Positions 44,291-57,224 of a stretch of DNA of 64,000 nucleotides are shown in pieces. How positions within the stretch are numbered: position 1 is the stretch's first letter; each line of letters starts with the position of its first letter. The DNA comes from Bifidobacterium colobi (lineage in GTDB: Bacteria; Actinomycetota; Actinomycetes; Actinomycetales; Bifidobacteriaceae). Where the stretch lies: contig NZ_JAFEJU010000002.1 in NCBI RefSeq assembly GCF_018555455.1, forward strand, positions 434,001-498,000, written 5' to 3'. The translations under genes and the position numbers were made by a program. The notes under the pieces are model-generated. The model worked only from the letters and a program-made list of their open reading frames with translations. It was not told the origin of the DNA and did no database searches.

Positions 44291-46984
44291 ATGAAGAAAA
44301 CAGCACTTTGGAAAGACGCATGGCGCGCCATCGCCGGCAACGGCAAGCGCTTCGCCGCCATGCTGGTCATCGTGGCGGTCGGCGTGATGATGCTCGGCGG
44401 TCTTAATACCATCGCCAAGGATATTCGCGCCGGCTTGGACGAATTCTTTGACTCCACATCCATGCACGACGTGGCCATCATCTCCACTCTCGGTTTTGAT
44501 GATGACGATATCGCCGCACTGCAGCAGGTTGACGGCGTTGCCAAGGTCGCCGGCGTGCGTGCCGCCAGTGTGACCACCGCAGTCGACGGCAAGCAATCCT
44601 CGGCAACCGTCACCACCCTGAACGATCAGGGCATCGAATAGCCGTATCTCAAGGACGGCAGGCTGCCGAAATCCGCCCGCGAAATCGCAGTCACCGAGCA
44701 GTACCTGAACGACAGCGGCAAGTCGGTGGGCGATACCCTGACGTTCAAGCCAGACGATTCCGGCGCTGCAGGCAGTGTCGCAGTCAGTGCTGCAGGCAGT
44801 GCGGCGGACGATTCGGAAGGAGCATTCGCGCGCGGCAAGTACACCATTGTCGGCACCGTGATCGACCCGAACGATATCGTGAACCCAACCGGCTCGCTGG
44901 CTTTGGTCTCCGGTTCGAAAACCGTGTATTCGATGTTCGTTGCGGAAAACTCGCTGAGCAACTCGGACGCTCCTTATACATCAGTGGTGCTTACGGTGAG
45001 TGACGCGAAAGCGCAGAACACATACGATGCCGGCTATCTCAACGCCGTCGATGCCACGGTCACTAACATCGAAGCCATCCAGGCCGAGCGCGAACAGGCG
45101 CGGACGGATACCGTGCATCAAGCCGCACTCGACAAGGCGACGGCATCCATTAATGCGCAAAAGGCCAAAGTCGATGCTTTGCCGGATGGGCTGCCGGCCA
45201 AAGCGGCAGCCGAGCAGAAGATCACCGAAGCACAAGCCAAAGCCAAGGCAACGGTGGATGCCATGCCGAAAGCCAAGTGGATCATTCGCGACCGCAGTGC
45301 CGTGACCAGTTATGAGGATGTCAAAACCCAAACCGAAATGATCGCACGCTTGGGCACCATGTTCCCGGTGCTGTTCCTCGTCATTGCGCTGCTGGTGAGT
45401 CTGACCGCAATCACGCGCATGGTTGAGGAGGATCGCGGGCTCATTGGCACCTATAAGGCGCTCGGCTACACGCGCCACGAAATCATGCTCAAGTACGTAG
45501 TGTATGCGGCCGCTGCATGCCTGTTCGGCGGACTGATTGGCGATGTATTGGGTCTTATTGGATTGCCATTCGCGTTCACGCGCAAAATCATCACCAATAT
45601 GTATGTGCTGCCGAACTATCCGTTGCTGGTGGACTGGAGACTCGCGTTAGGCGGCGTGCTGCTGTTCGTGATCATCATCACCGGTGCCGCGATGGTGGCA
45701 TGCACAGGCTCGCTGCGATTGGAACCGGCTACACTGATGCGTCCCAAGGCGCCTAAGGCCGGCAAGACCATTGTGCTGCAGCGCATCGGATTCATCTGGA
45801 ATCATTTGAGCTTCCTCGGCAAGGTGACCGCGCGTAACCTGTTCCGTTACAAGTCCCGTGCGCTGATGGTCATCATCGGTGTGCTCGGCTGCACGGCATT
45901 GATGACCGCCGGCTTTGGCATGGGCTCGTCCGCTCTGACGCTGATGCCGCGTCAGCACAGTGAGATTGCGCCGTACGATGTGATGGCTGTGACCTCGGCG
46001 GCTGATCACAGCAAGGCGCAGTCGGTGCTGGATAAGGATTCCGATGTGGAGTCCACGTTGCCGTTGCAGCTCGGCAGCGTCACGCTTGCACCGGTGCAAG
46101 AGAGCGAGAGCGAGAGCGCTGGCGCTGGCGCTGCGACAGACGATGCCAAGCTCACCGCGCAGCTGATGGTCATTCCGGACGGCAAGTCAACGGACGGCTA
46201 CATCAACCTGCAAACGCCTGACGGGTCACCCATCGAACTGAAGTTTGCGGATGGCGACGTTATCGTCACCGCCAATGCCGCGCGCAAACTGGCGCTCGCC
46301 GCAGGCTCCAGTGTGAACCTCACCGACCAGATGGCCAACACGGCGGACGCAACCGTGCACGAAGTTGCCCAGTACTACACCGGCAACCTGGTGGTCATGT
46401 CCCAGTCCACGTATGAGCAGATGTTCGATGCCGACTTCGCGCCGAATGCCGATCTCATTAACGTAAAGGGCGATGCGGATGCGCAGATCGCCTTCGCCGA
46501 TGATCTGGCCGAGCATAGCGAGTACGTTGCGGTAACGAGCTCCGCCGAACAGGAGCGCGACTTCTCGAAGAGTTTCCAGCTGTTCTTCGTGATGATCGGG
46601 TTCATCGTGGTCATGGCCGCGGTCCTTGCCGTGGTGGTGCTCTATACGTTGGCGAGCACGAACATTTCCGAGCGTGAGCGCGAGCTGGCCACCATCAAGG
46701 TGCTCGGCTTCCGGCGCGGCGAGGTGCATGGCTATGTGAATAAGGAGATGCTGTTGCTCAGCGCCATCGGCATTGTTCTTGGCATGCCATGCGGGCGCGG
46801 TTTGCTCGGTTTCCTTGTGAGTCAGTTGGATCTGCCCGGCATGAACATCGTGCCGAACGTGCTCTGGTTCTGTTACGCAGGCGCCGCGGCACTGGCATTT
46901 GCCTTCACGCTGCTGGTGAGTCTCGCCACCAACCGTTCGCTTGACCGCATCGACATGGTCGGCGCGCTGAAAAGCCCGGAGTAA
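44291..46984 (+). pseudogene. FtsX-domain ABC permease interrupted by an in-frame TAG
   Basis: One frame of 898 codons spans the region, broken only by TAG at 44639-44641 (QGIE-stop-PYLKDGRLP). The N-terminal part has one membrane helix (LVIVAVGVMMLGG). After the stop come an extracytoplasmic segment with an Ala/Lys-rich coiled coil (about 45060-45270), then FtsX domain 1 (IALLVSLTAITRMVEEDRGLIGTYKALGYT), a middle domain, and FtsX domain 2 (STNISERERELATIKVLGFRRGEVH). Such large permeases work with an ATPase like 43570-44271. The Gln codon CAG mutated to TAG is the likely history. No restart codon with a ribosome site follows. Confidence 0.85.
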
Positions 46985-47040
46985 CGGCTGAGCGGATGCG
47001 GCCTCGCTGTGGTTGTGGCGGGATTGTGGTCGCGCTGTGG

Positions 47041-47112
47041 CGGGTTGGGCGGTTACGCCGGGTTGAGCGGTGACGCCGGGTTGAGCGATTACGCCGGGTT
47101 GAGCGGCTGCGG
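47041..47112. repeat. Four tandem 18-bp repeats
   Basis: Units of CGGGTTGAGCGGTTACGC-type begin at 47041, 47059, 47077 and 47095, each with 1-5 differences. They lie in the gap after the broken ABC permease, before hairpin cluster D. The unit length keeps a reading frame, but no gene is supported, so a variable-number tandem repeat is the simplest reading. Confidence 0.8.
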
Positions 47113-47167
47113 TTGACTGTTGCTGAGCTACTGTGCTGATGTCTTCTGCCCGGCTATTAACTCCTAT

Positions 47168-47342
47168 CCTCCGTATGTACGCGCATCTGACGGATGCTGC
47201 GCGTACATACGGAGGTTTTAGGGGGTGAATTCGTCCGTATGTATGCGCAGGCTCTGTTATTTGCGCGTACTTGGGGACGAATTATGCGTTGGCAGAGTCC
47301 GTATGTATGCGCAGGTCTGGTGAATTGCGCATACATACGGAC
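47168..47342. repeat. Hairpin cluster D (three BIME-like hairpins)
   Basis: D1 (47168-47215): perfect 18-bp stem CCTCCGTATGTACGCGCA. D2 (47228-47283): diverged right arm with a mismatched block. D3 (47297-47342): perfect 17-bp stem. All loops are 12 nt with AC-N-R at position 5, plus strand in D1, minus strand in D2 and D3. The 82 bases of D1 plus the left part of D2 (47168-47249) recur at 48597-48678 in cluster E. D3 ends 16 bases before the stop of the nuclease gene. Confidence 0.9.
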
Positions 47343-47358
47343 GTTTGCATGAGCTGAA

Positions 47359-48474
47359 TCACCAAACGCGCCCTTGCACATCGGTGTACCTTTCGTAAAA
47401 AGGATGGGCGCGAGCCATGGGAACGTGGGCTTCCAACAATTTCCTGACCAGTGGATTGCGTTGTCTCACTTCGTTATAATTGACTCGGATGATTGCGGTC
47501 ACGCCAGCTTGCTTCAGGAAATCCTCTCGTTGGCGCTCGTCATTGACGACGCGTTGAACGCTGTGATTGTCGGTCATAGCAGGATCGACGTATTTCTCTG
47601 TTCCGTCGAATTCCAGAACAATGACGCGACCGTCCTCGGTATGCCATACGAAATCGACTCGAAAAGTGCCTTGCGGTGATTGCGGAGCAATAAAAACATG
47701 CTGCAATTCGGGGACTGCGAATCCCTCATCGATGATGGTGGCATAGCAGAGTGATTCGCCGCCATTTTCGTTTAATGGATTCGTGTAACGCAGCAGACGA
47801 AGCACCGGGCCGCAGTCTTTTTGCAGTGAATCGCAGATCTCCATCACCTGTTCGCGAGTCACGATTCCTTGACGTAGAGCGGAATCGAACATGGCCATTG
47901 CCTGGACAAAGGGATATTGCAATCCGCAATCGACCAGTGTTCGTGCCGGCGATGTTACCGGCACGATATTGGTGAGAATGGCGTTCTGGGGAAGATTTGT
48001 CATTATGCTATCAGCGGTGTTCGGGGCATTCGCGGGCATAAGCAAGGTGCAGAACTGCTGATTGAACAGGTAATGAACAACGTTATGTGTTGGCGGTCGC
48101 CTAATGATTACATGCTGTATGCTGCTGTGCGTCCGAACGGAATTGCCGCTGGACGATGCGAGAAAAATGGTCCCTTCGCGATTCAGACTCCAACTGTATT
48201 CCAAGTTGAGCATGGCAGCAGCACTGATGCCGGCGAACGTTCGATTCGGATATTGCGTGGACAATGTCCGTATGACGTGGCGGCATTGTTCTGCCGGATT
48301 GAGACTGTTCCAGTACGCCTGGCGGGCATAGACATTGCGATGCGGACGGACCAGTAGGCCGCGCTGGACACGTGTACGTGCTGCGTGGCGCTCGCTGTCA
48401 TTGGTGTGGTAGAAGCAGCGGCGTTTTTGCTCTGCGTCATTGCAGAGTTGTTCTATGCGGTGATGTGTTTTCAT
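47359..48474 (-). CDS. AbiEi-like / PD-(D/E)XK nuclease-domain protein (paralogue 2)
   Basis: A 371-residue paralogue of 9075-10190. It has the same length, the same orientation and a similar sequence throughout (for example RNVYARQAYWNSLNPAEQCRHVIRTLS, FAGISAAAMLNLEYSW). The nuclease-like centre has E240 (NGGES), D274 (FRVDFVW), E288-x-D290 (VLEFDG) and K294. ATG 48474 is chosen because MKTHHRIEQL aligns with MRTHHALDQL; the longer open frame to 48945 runs through hairpins and tandem repeats and is rejected. Clusters D and E flank it and two DnaA-box 9-mers lie upstream. No toxin partner is adjacent. The role is unknown. Confidence 0.8.
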   Translation of the reverse strand: MKTHHRIEQLCNDAEQKRRCFYHTNDSERHAARTRVQRGLLVRPHRNVYARQAYWNSLNPAEQCRHVIRTLSTQYPNRTFAGISAAAMLNLEYSWSLNREGTIFLASSSGNSVRTHSSIQHVIIRRPPTHNVVHYLFNQQFCTLLMPANAPNTADSIMTNLPQNAILTNIVPVTSPARTLVDCGLQYPFVQAMAMFDSALRQGIVTREQVMEICDSLQKDCGPVLRLLRYTNPLNENGGESLCYATIIDEGFAVPELQHVFIAPQSPQGTFRVDFVWHTEDGRVIVLEFDGTEKYVDPAMTDNHSVQRVVNDERQREDFLKQAGVTAIIRVNYNEVRQRNPLVRKLLEAHVPMARAHPFYERYTDVQGRVW

Positions 48475-48524
48475 GCAGCCATGATGAATGACGGTTGAGG
48501 AAGCAGGCAAGCTGTTCCGGCTTA

Positions 48525-48573
48525 TGTGGATAACGGTTGTTTTTGCGGTGTGTCGCGGGTTTGATGTGGATAA
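48525..48573 (-). promoter_or_regulatory. Two DnaA box-like 9-mers upstream of nuclease gene 2
   Basis: TGTGGATAA occurs on the plus strand at 48525-48533 and 48565-48573 (TTATCCACA on the minus strand, the gene sense). The second lies in GTGGATAACTCGAT (48566-48579), identical to the string upstream of nuclease gene 1. Confidence 0.5.
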
Positions 48574-48596
48574 CTCGATGAAAATGAGCGGGCGTT

Positions 48597-48708
48597 CCTC
48601 CGTATGTACGCGCATTTGACGGATGGAGCGCGTACATACGGAGGTTTTAAGGGGTGAATTCGTCCGTATGTATGCGCAGCCATCGTGATTTGCGCGTACA
48701 TACGGACG
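48597..48708. repeat. Hairpin cluster E (two BIME-like hairpins)
   Basis: E1 (48597-48644): CCTCCGTATGTACGCGC stem, loop differing from the D1 loop at two of 12 positions. E2 (48661-48708): 18-bp stem with one mismatch. AC-N-R lies at loop position 5, plus strand in E1 and minus strand in E2. With cluster D it forms a direct repeat around the nuclease gene, as if the gene plus one cluster were a unit. Confidence 0.9.
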
Positions 48709-48779
48709 AGATTGGCTGGAGTTGGGTCGGTGGGCCAGGTTGCAGACTGGGTCGGAGTGCCGAGACGGACGTGCTGAGC

Positions 48780-49140
48780 CGGATGTGCTGGCCGGAGGCC
48801 TGGGACAGGACTGGGCTGGGATGGAGACACCGGGCTGGAAGGCAGGGATGGAAACCGGTCTGGACATGCTAGCGCGGGGACAGGAATGAGCCGGAGGCCT
48901 GGGACAGGACTGGACTGGACTGGACTGGAGCGCCGGGCTGGGCATGCTAGCGCGGAGACGGTGGGGTACCTGGGGCTGGGCGACCAGGTTGGATTGGCCG
49001 GAGGCCTGGGACTGGACTGGGCTGGGGTGGAGCGCCGGGCTGGAAGGCAGGGATGGAAACCGGTCTGGACATGCAGCGCGGGGACAGGGATGGGCCGGAG
49101 GACTGGGCTGGGCGTGCTGGCCGGAGGGCTGGATGGAGAT
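48780..49140. repeat. G-rich imperfect tandem repeats of about 100 bp
   Basis: A roughly 105-base segment (GGCCGGAGGCCTGGGAC start, with CCGGGCTGGAAGGCAGGGAT inside) occurs near 48790-48898 and again near 48994-49098, with a shorter diverged unit between. It contains a CTGGA pentamer run at about 48907-48928. The plus strand is strikingly G-rich with many GGG runs. I see no gene; open frames here arise because stop codons are rare in this composition. Confidence 0.75.
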
Positions 49141-49241
49141 TTCGCGGCGAAGGGTCCGCTCGGTGATTGTTGGGGGCTGGCGTATGTTTTACTAGTATCC
49201 GCACATTATCTGAATCGATTGATTATGCCGGGGGGAAACGT

Positions 49242-49991
49242 ATGACTGTGGCGCATCATGCGAGTGCAACGGCGGGAACGCGTGCTCGTGCCCGCGCCCG
49301 TGCGCGTGCACGAGCACGTATGCGGCGCATCTACGCGATTCGTCGCACCATGGTAGCCACGTTCACCGTCTTGATTTTCCTGTTCGCTGGGCTGGATACC
49401 CATGCGGCGATGGCTGCTTGGCCGCGCAAGGCCGTTAATGAGACCGCGGTGGTGGCCCAAACCTCGGTGAGGCCAATCAATACAACTATTTCGGCGGATT
49501 TGCAACGCGGCCAAGTGCCACAGGCAAACCAGGCCATCCAAGAGCAACGTGATCAGGAAGCAGCCCGCGCCCGCTGGACGAATCCTACTGGTGGCGAGCA
49601 GCCCGACCTGTCTCAATACTCTGATTTGAGTGTGGATGTCAGCCTCGCCGAGCAGAAGGTATATGTGAAATCCGGCGGCACTACCATCTACACGATGATC
49701 GCCAGCAGTGGCATGTATGATTCCACGCCGCGCGGCAATTATGTGATCAATGGTCGTGGCACGCATTTCTTCAATGCCAGTGAAGGTATGGGTGCGGATT
49801 ATTGGGTGCGTTTTAAAGGCAACTTTTTGTTCCATACCGTGCCGACCACTACCCAATTCGGGGACTATATTGCGAGCGAAGGCGAGAAGCTTGGCCAGCC
49901 CGCATCCCACGGCTGCGTTCGTCTCAGCGTAGCCGATGCGCAATGGTTCTACGAGCAGTTGCCGGAAGGCACTCCGGTTACCATCGCCTAA
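49242..49991 (+). CDS. L,D-transpeptidase (YkuD domain) with an Arg-Ala-rich N-terminus
   Basis: The 249-residue protein has a cytoplasmic N-terminus with a perfect Arg-Ala repeat (residues about 14-26), one membrane anchor (about 36-52) and a YkuD catalytic domain (about 130-249). H223 and C225 lie in ASHGCVRLS. It cross-links peptidoglycan stem peptides outside the membrane or attaches proteins. ATG 49242 has a G-run ribosome site 7 bases upstream. The Arg-Ala coding DNA contains CGTGCTCGTGC and its reverse complement (49281-49291, 49308-49318), so the mRNA start can fold. Confidence 0.92.
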   Translation: MTVAHHASATAGTRARARARARARARMRRIYAIRRTMVATFTVLIFLFAGLDTHAAMAAWPRKAVNETAVVAQTSVRPINTTISADLQRGQVPQANQAIQEQRDQEAARARWTNPTGGEQPDLSQYSDLSVDVSLAEQKVYVKSGGTTIYTMIASSGMYDSTPRGNYVINGRGTHFFNASEGMGADYWVRFKGNFLFHTVPTTTQFGDYIASEGEKLGQPASHGCVRLSVADAQWFYEQLPEGTPVTIA

Positions 49992-50238
49992 TCTGACGGC
50001 ATTCCATAAGGACGGATGACCAAGCTCCTGCACAAGCGGCGTCGCAATTCATAGAGATTTCTCGCTGTGTTGTGCATGGCTTTGCAACCCGATGATTAGC
50101 TGTATTCCCAAGTGTGTTGCGTGCGCATGCAAAGCGTACGCAACCCCGGAAAACGTGCTGGCTACCCGTTGTGGCATAATTGCCAAGGCAATTTTTGGGC
50201 ATTGCCCTAGAAGTTTGATTTGAAAACAGGTGAATAAC

Positions 50239-50802
50239 GTGGCACAGACTACCAATGACATCAAGAACGGTTCCGTCCTGAACCTGGACGGCCAGCTGTG
50301 GACCGTCATGAAGTTCCAGCACGTCAAGCCGGGCAAGGGTCCCGCCTTCGTGCGCACCACCATCAAGAACGTGCTCTCCGGCAAGATCGTTGACAAGACC
50401 TTCAACGCTGGCATGAAGATGGAATTCGAGACCGTGGACAACCGCACCCTCCAGTACTCCTACGAGGATGGCGACAACTTCGTGTTCATGGACATGACCA
50501 CCTACGACCAGATCATGGTGCCGAAGGCCCTCGTGGGCGACAAGGCCAAGTTCCTGCTCGAAGGCACCGACTGCCTCGTGTCCTTCCATGACGGCACCCC
50601 GCTCAACGTTGATCTGCCGGGCTCCGTGGTCCTGACCATCACCCACACCGAGCCGGGCCTGCAGGGCAACCGCTCCAACGCCGGCACCAAGCCGGCCACC
50701 GTTGAGACCGGCGCCGAGATTCAGGTGCCGCTGTTCATCAACGAGGGCGACCGCGTCAAGATCAACACCGAAGACGGCTCCTACACCGGCCGCGAGAACT
50801 GA
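50239..50802 (+). CDS. efp: Translation elongation factor P
   Basis: The 187-residue EF-P has the three-domain OB/KOW layout with the tip-loop KPGKGPAF (K33). Actinobacterial EF-Ps of this loop type work without the beta-lysine modification found in E. coli; that is family knowledge. GTG 50239 is chosen because [11 protein letters not shown] is the family start and AGGTG lies 7 bases upstream; a GTG at 50230 is also in frame. EF-P relieves stalling at polyproline, relevant to the Pro-rich protein at 58872-60521. It lies 33 bases upstream of nusB. Confidence 0.96.
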   Translation: MAQTTNDIKNGSVLNLDGQLWTVMKFQHVKPGKGPAFVRTTIKNVLSGKIVDKTFNAGMKMEFETVDNRTLQYSYEDGDNFVFMDMTTYDQIMVPKALVGDKAKFLLEGTDCLVSFHDGTPLNVDLPGSVVLTITHTEPGLQGNRSNAGTKPATVETGAEIQVPLFINEGDRVKINTEDGSYTGREN

Positions 50803-50835
50803 TTCTTTCCACAACACTGGAGGATTAGCAACAGC

Positions 50836-51330
50836 ATGGCACGTTCCACCGCGCGTAAGAGGGCTCTGAACACCCTGTACGAGGCAGATGAAAAGAGCCA
50901 GGATATCCTGTCTCTGCTCGACGAGCGCATCGCCCATCCGGGCGCTCAGACTCCGCTTCCCGACTATGCCATTGAAATCGTTCGTGGCGTGGCCGAGCAC
51001 AGGCGTCACATCGACCGCACCCTGGATGATTGCTCCACGGGTTGGAAGGTCAGGCGCATGGGCGTGGTCGACCGCAACATCCTGCGTATTGCAGCTTGGG
51101 AAATTCTGTTCAACGATGAGGTGCCGGATAAGGTAGCCATCGATGAGGCTTTGGCATTGGCCAAGACTCTGTGCGATGACGATGCGCCGGCATTCATCCA
51201 TGGTCTGCTTTCCGCAGTGTGCAATGCGAAGGAAGCCGAGGCGGCAGAGGAAACAACCGCTTCGGATGATTCCGCTCATGCCGTTGATTCTGCAGCCCCG
51301 TCCGTTGAAGATCAGCAGACGGCTGAATAG
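50836..51330 (+). CDS. nusB: Transcription antitermination factor NusB
   Basis: A 164-residue all-helical NusB beginning ARSTARKRALNTLYEADEK, with the RNA-binding N-terminal arginines, VRRMGVVDRNILRIAAWEIL and PDKVAIDEALALAKT. The last 30 residues are an acidic Ala/Glu/Asp tail not needed for the fold. NusB with NusE promotes rRNA antitermination. It follows efp by 33 bases with GGAGG upstream, and the pair ends at a strong terminator. Confidence 0.96.
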   Translation: MARSTARKRALNTLYEADEKSQDILSLLDERIAHPGAQTPLPDYAIEIVRGVAEHRRHIDRTLDDCSTGWKVRRMGVVDRNILRIAAWEILFNDEVPDKVAIDEALALAKTLCDDDAPAFIHGLLSAVCNAKEAEAAEETTASDDSAHAVDSAAPSVEDQQTAE

Positions 51331-51342
51331 TTATTGATTGAA

Positions 51343-51367
51343 GCCTCCCCTTTGGGGGAGGCTTTTT
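51343..51367 (+). terminator. Rho-independent terminator after nusB
   Basis: GCCTCCCC-TTTG-GGGGAGGC followed by TTTTT, 12 bases after the nusB stop. The best terminator in the window. Confidence 0.92.
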
Positions 51368-51553
51368 CATGGGTAAGCACGCCATTATGCGCCATGTGCC
51401 GGAAGTGCTGCCCGGAACCGAAGTCGGCGCAGATCCGACTGCCTTCGTCAGCGGGCATGAACTTGTGCGCGCACGTTCTCGATGAACGGCGTGTGAGTCT
51501 TAGCTGACCGTTAACCTTGGTACGAATACCCGAAACAGCATAAGGGGGTTTTG

Positions 51554-52798
51554 GTGAGCCAGAACGAGTCCGGAACCATCGCTATTCCGATGTATGACAA
51601 GGACGATGCAGTCCTCGTTTTGGAAGACGGACAGGTGTATGTGGGAGAGCCATATGGCGCCCTGGGCAAGACGACCGGTGAGATCGTCTTCGCCACCGGT
51701 ATGACCGGATACCAGGAGACGCTCACCGATCCGAGCTACGATCGCCAGATCGTGGTGCAGACCTTCCCGCACATCGGTGATACCGGTGTGAACAGCGAGG
51801 ATCCCGAATCCTCCCGCATTTGGGTTGCCGGCTACGTGGTACGCGATCCCTCCCCGAACGTGAGCAACTGGCGTGCCGAAGGCAGCCTGGATGATGACCT
51901 CAAGAAGAACGGCATCGTCTCCCTGAGCCATATTGACACCCGTAAGCTCGTACGCCACCTGCGCTCCGCAGGTGTGATGCGCGCCGGCATCTTCTCCGGT
52001 GACGCTCTGCTCAACCCGGAGACCGGCAAGCTGCGTGACATCGACAGCATGCTGGAAGACGTGAAGAACACCCCGCAGATGCAGGGTCTGAGCCTGTACG
52101 ATGAAGTCTCCACCAAGGAGATGTACACCATCGAACCGTGCGGCGAATACGAGGGCAAGGAGCCGCTGTACACCGTGGCCGCTGTGGATCTCGGCATCAA
52201 GGGCATGACCCCGCATCGCATGGCCGAGCGCGGCTGCCGCGTGCACGTGGTGCCGTCCACCACCACCTTCGAGCAGATCGAAGCCCTGAATCCGGATGGC
52301 GTCTTCTTCTCCAACGGCCCGGGCGACCCGGAGCAGGCCGGCCCGGAAATCGAGCTGCTCCGCAAGGTGCTGGACGCCGGCTACCCGTTCTTCGGCATCT
52401 GCTTCGGCAACCAGCTGCTGGGCCGCTCCCTTGGATTCGGCACCTACAAGCTGAAGTTCGGCCACCGCGGCATCAACCAGCCGGTCAAGGATCTGACCAC
52501 CGGCAAGGTGGAAGTCACCGCCCACAACCATGGCTTTGCGGTCGACGCTCCAATCGGCGAGACCGTGGACGCTCCGTTTGAAAACGGCAAGTACGGCAAG
52601 GTGTTCGTCTCCCACATCGATCTGAACGATGACGTGGTCGAAGGCCTGCAGTGCGTGGACATCCCCGCATTCTCCGTGCAGTACCACCCGGAGGCCGCAG
52701 CAGGCCCGCATGACGCGGCCTACCTGTTCGACCGTTTCTGCGAACTGATGAAGAACAATCCGCGCGACGCTCGCGCCAACAGCAAGGAAGGTAAGTGA
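51554..52798 (+). CDS. carA: Carbamoyl-phosphate synthase small subunit
   Basis: A 414-residue glutaminase subunit. The N-terminal domain begins [18 protein letters not shown]. The C-terminal GATase has the nucleophile C283 in [12 protein letters not shown] and the triad partners H378 and E380 in QYHPEAA. It supplies ammonia to CarB for arginine and pyrimidine synthesis. GTG 51554 follows GGGGG at 5 bases. About 186 bases of leader after the nusB terminator hold its own promoter. The stop is 1 base before carB. Confidence 0.96.
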   Translation: MSQNESGTIAIPMYDKDDAVLVLEDGQVYVGEPYGALGKTTGEIVFATGMTGYQETLTDPSYDRQIVVQTFPHIGDTGVNSEDPESSRIWVAGYVVRDPSPNVSNWRAEGSLDDDLKKNGIVSLSHIDTRKLVRHLRSAGVMRAGIFSGDALLNPETGKLRDIDSMLEDVKNTPQMQGLSLYDEVSTKEMYTIEPCGEYEGKEPLYTVAAVDLGIKGMTPHRMAERGCRVHVVPSTTTFEQIEALNPDGVFFSNGPGDPEQAGPEIELLRKVLDAGYPFFGICFGNQLLGRSLGFGTYKLKFGHRGINQPVKDLTTGKVEVTAHNHGFAVDAPIGETVDAPFENGKYGKVFVSHIDLNDDVVEGLQCVDIPAFSVQYHPEAAAGPHDAAYLFDRFCELMKNNPRDARANSKEGK

Positions 52799-52799
52799 T

Positions 52800-56182
<3,383 letters not shown>

Positions 56183-56183
<1 letters not shown>

Positions 56184-57106
56184 TGGTTACCACTAGCGGC
56201 GAGGAGCTGAAGGCTCAGCGTTCCGATTTCGGTTTACGATTGAGTAATTCAATGGCCAAGTACGGGCCGTTATGTGTGGGTATCGATCCACACCGAAAGC
56301 TCCTCACCGACTGGGGGTATAACGTCGACGCCGAGGGCGCGGAACTCTTCTCCATGCGCATGCTGCAGGCCGCCAACGGCAGGGCTGCAGCCGTGAAATT
56401 CCAGTCATCCATGTTCGAGCGTTACGGATCCAAGGGATTCGAAGCGCTCGAGCGTGTGCTCTACGCGGCACGCCAGATGGGTGTCATTACCATTGTGGAC
56501 TGCCTGCATGGTGGTCTTTCCACCACGATTTCCGCCATTGCGGACGCCTACTTCAAGCCGGGTGCCCCAATGTTGGCTGATGCGATCACGCTGCTGCCGT
56601 ACTATGGCGCTCGTTCTTTGAACGGTCTGATCTCCGAAGCATTGGAAAACGGCCGAGGCGTGTTCGTGGCATCGCTGACCTCCAATCCGGAAGGTATGAG
56701 CCTGCAGACCTCGATTCGCCAAAGCGGCGAATACAAGGGACGCACGGTGGCCTACGGTATTGCCTCCACTGCGCAAAAGCACAATGAAGGCATTGACGGC
56801 ATGGGTTCCGTGGGCCTGATCATCGGCGCGACCATCGGCCAGTGGATGCAGGATTCCGGCGTGGATCCATCCAAGTTCACCGGTCCGATTTTGTCTCCGG
56901 GTTACGGCTGGCAGGGCGCTGAAGCCAAGGATCTGAAGACCGTGTTCAAGGGCACGCGTGGCAATGTGCTGGTCACCGTCTCCCGTTTCATCGCTTCCCA
57001 TGGTCCGGATATCGCAGCCCTGAGCCAAGCCACTGAATCCATCGCTCTTGATGTGCGGCAGGCGTTGCTGGAAGCCACTGAAGAAGGCGAACAGCAGAGC
57101 AAGTAA
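56183..57106 (+). CDS. PyrF-like (type 2 OMP decarboxylase) protein with a degenerate active site
   Basis: A 307-residue protein aligning well with actinobacterial PyrF: GPLCVGIDPHRKLLTDWGY, AAVKFQSSMFERYG (K72), FVASLTSNPEG and PILSPGYGWQGA. The catalytic DAKRGD motif of type 2 enzymes reads D106-C-L-H-G-G111, so the essential Lys and second Asp are absent. There is no frame break. Position after carB and before gmk matches pyrF of other actinobacteria. It may be a divergent enzyme or a non-catalytic relic if a true pyrF lies elsewhere. The final step of UMP synthesis should not be assigned to it on similarity alone. Confidence 0.75.
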
Positions 57107-57224
57107 TTCCATCGAGCGTTTGCAAATCTGACTTGCCTACGCTACGTGCGCATACTATCGGCATTCGTCATCAGAATGCCGATATTTTGTTACTCATAAA
57201 GAACAGAATGGTAAAGGAGGAACT

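Noticed and set aside
41653..44641. Recoding of TAG as an amino acid
   Set aside because: Genes nearby use TAG as a normal stop (for example those ending at 3017 and 51330), so general reassignment is excluded; two point mutations are simpler.
48475..48945. N-terminal extension of nuclease gene 2 to 528 residues
   Set aside because: The extension reads through hairpin cluster E and the G-rich repeats, and the paralogue shows the protein starts at MKTHH/MRTHH with both proteins 371 residues long.
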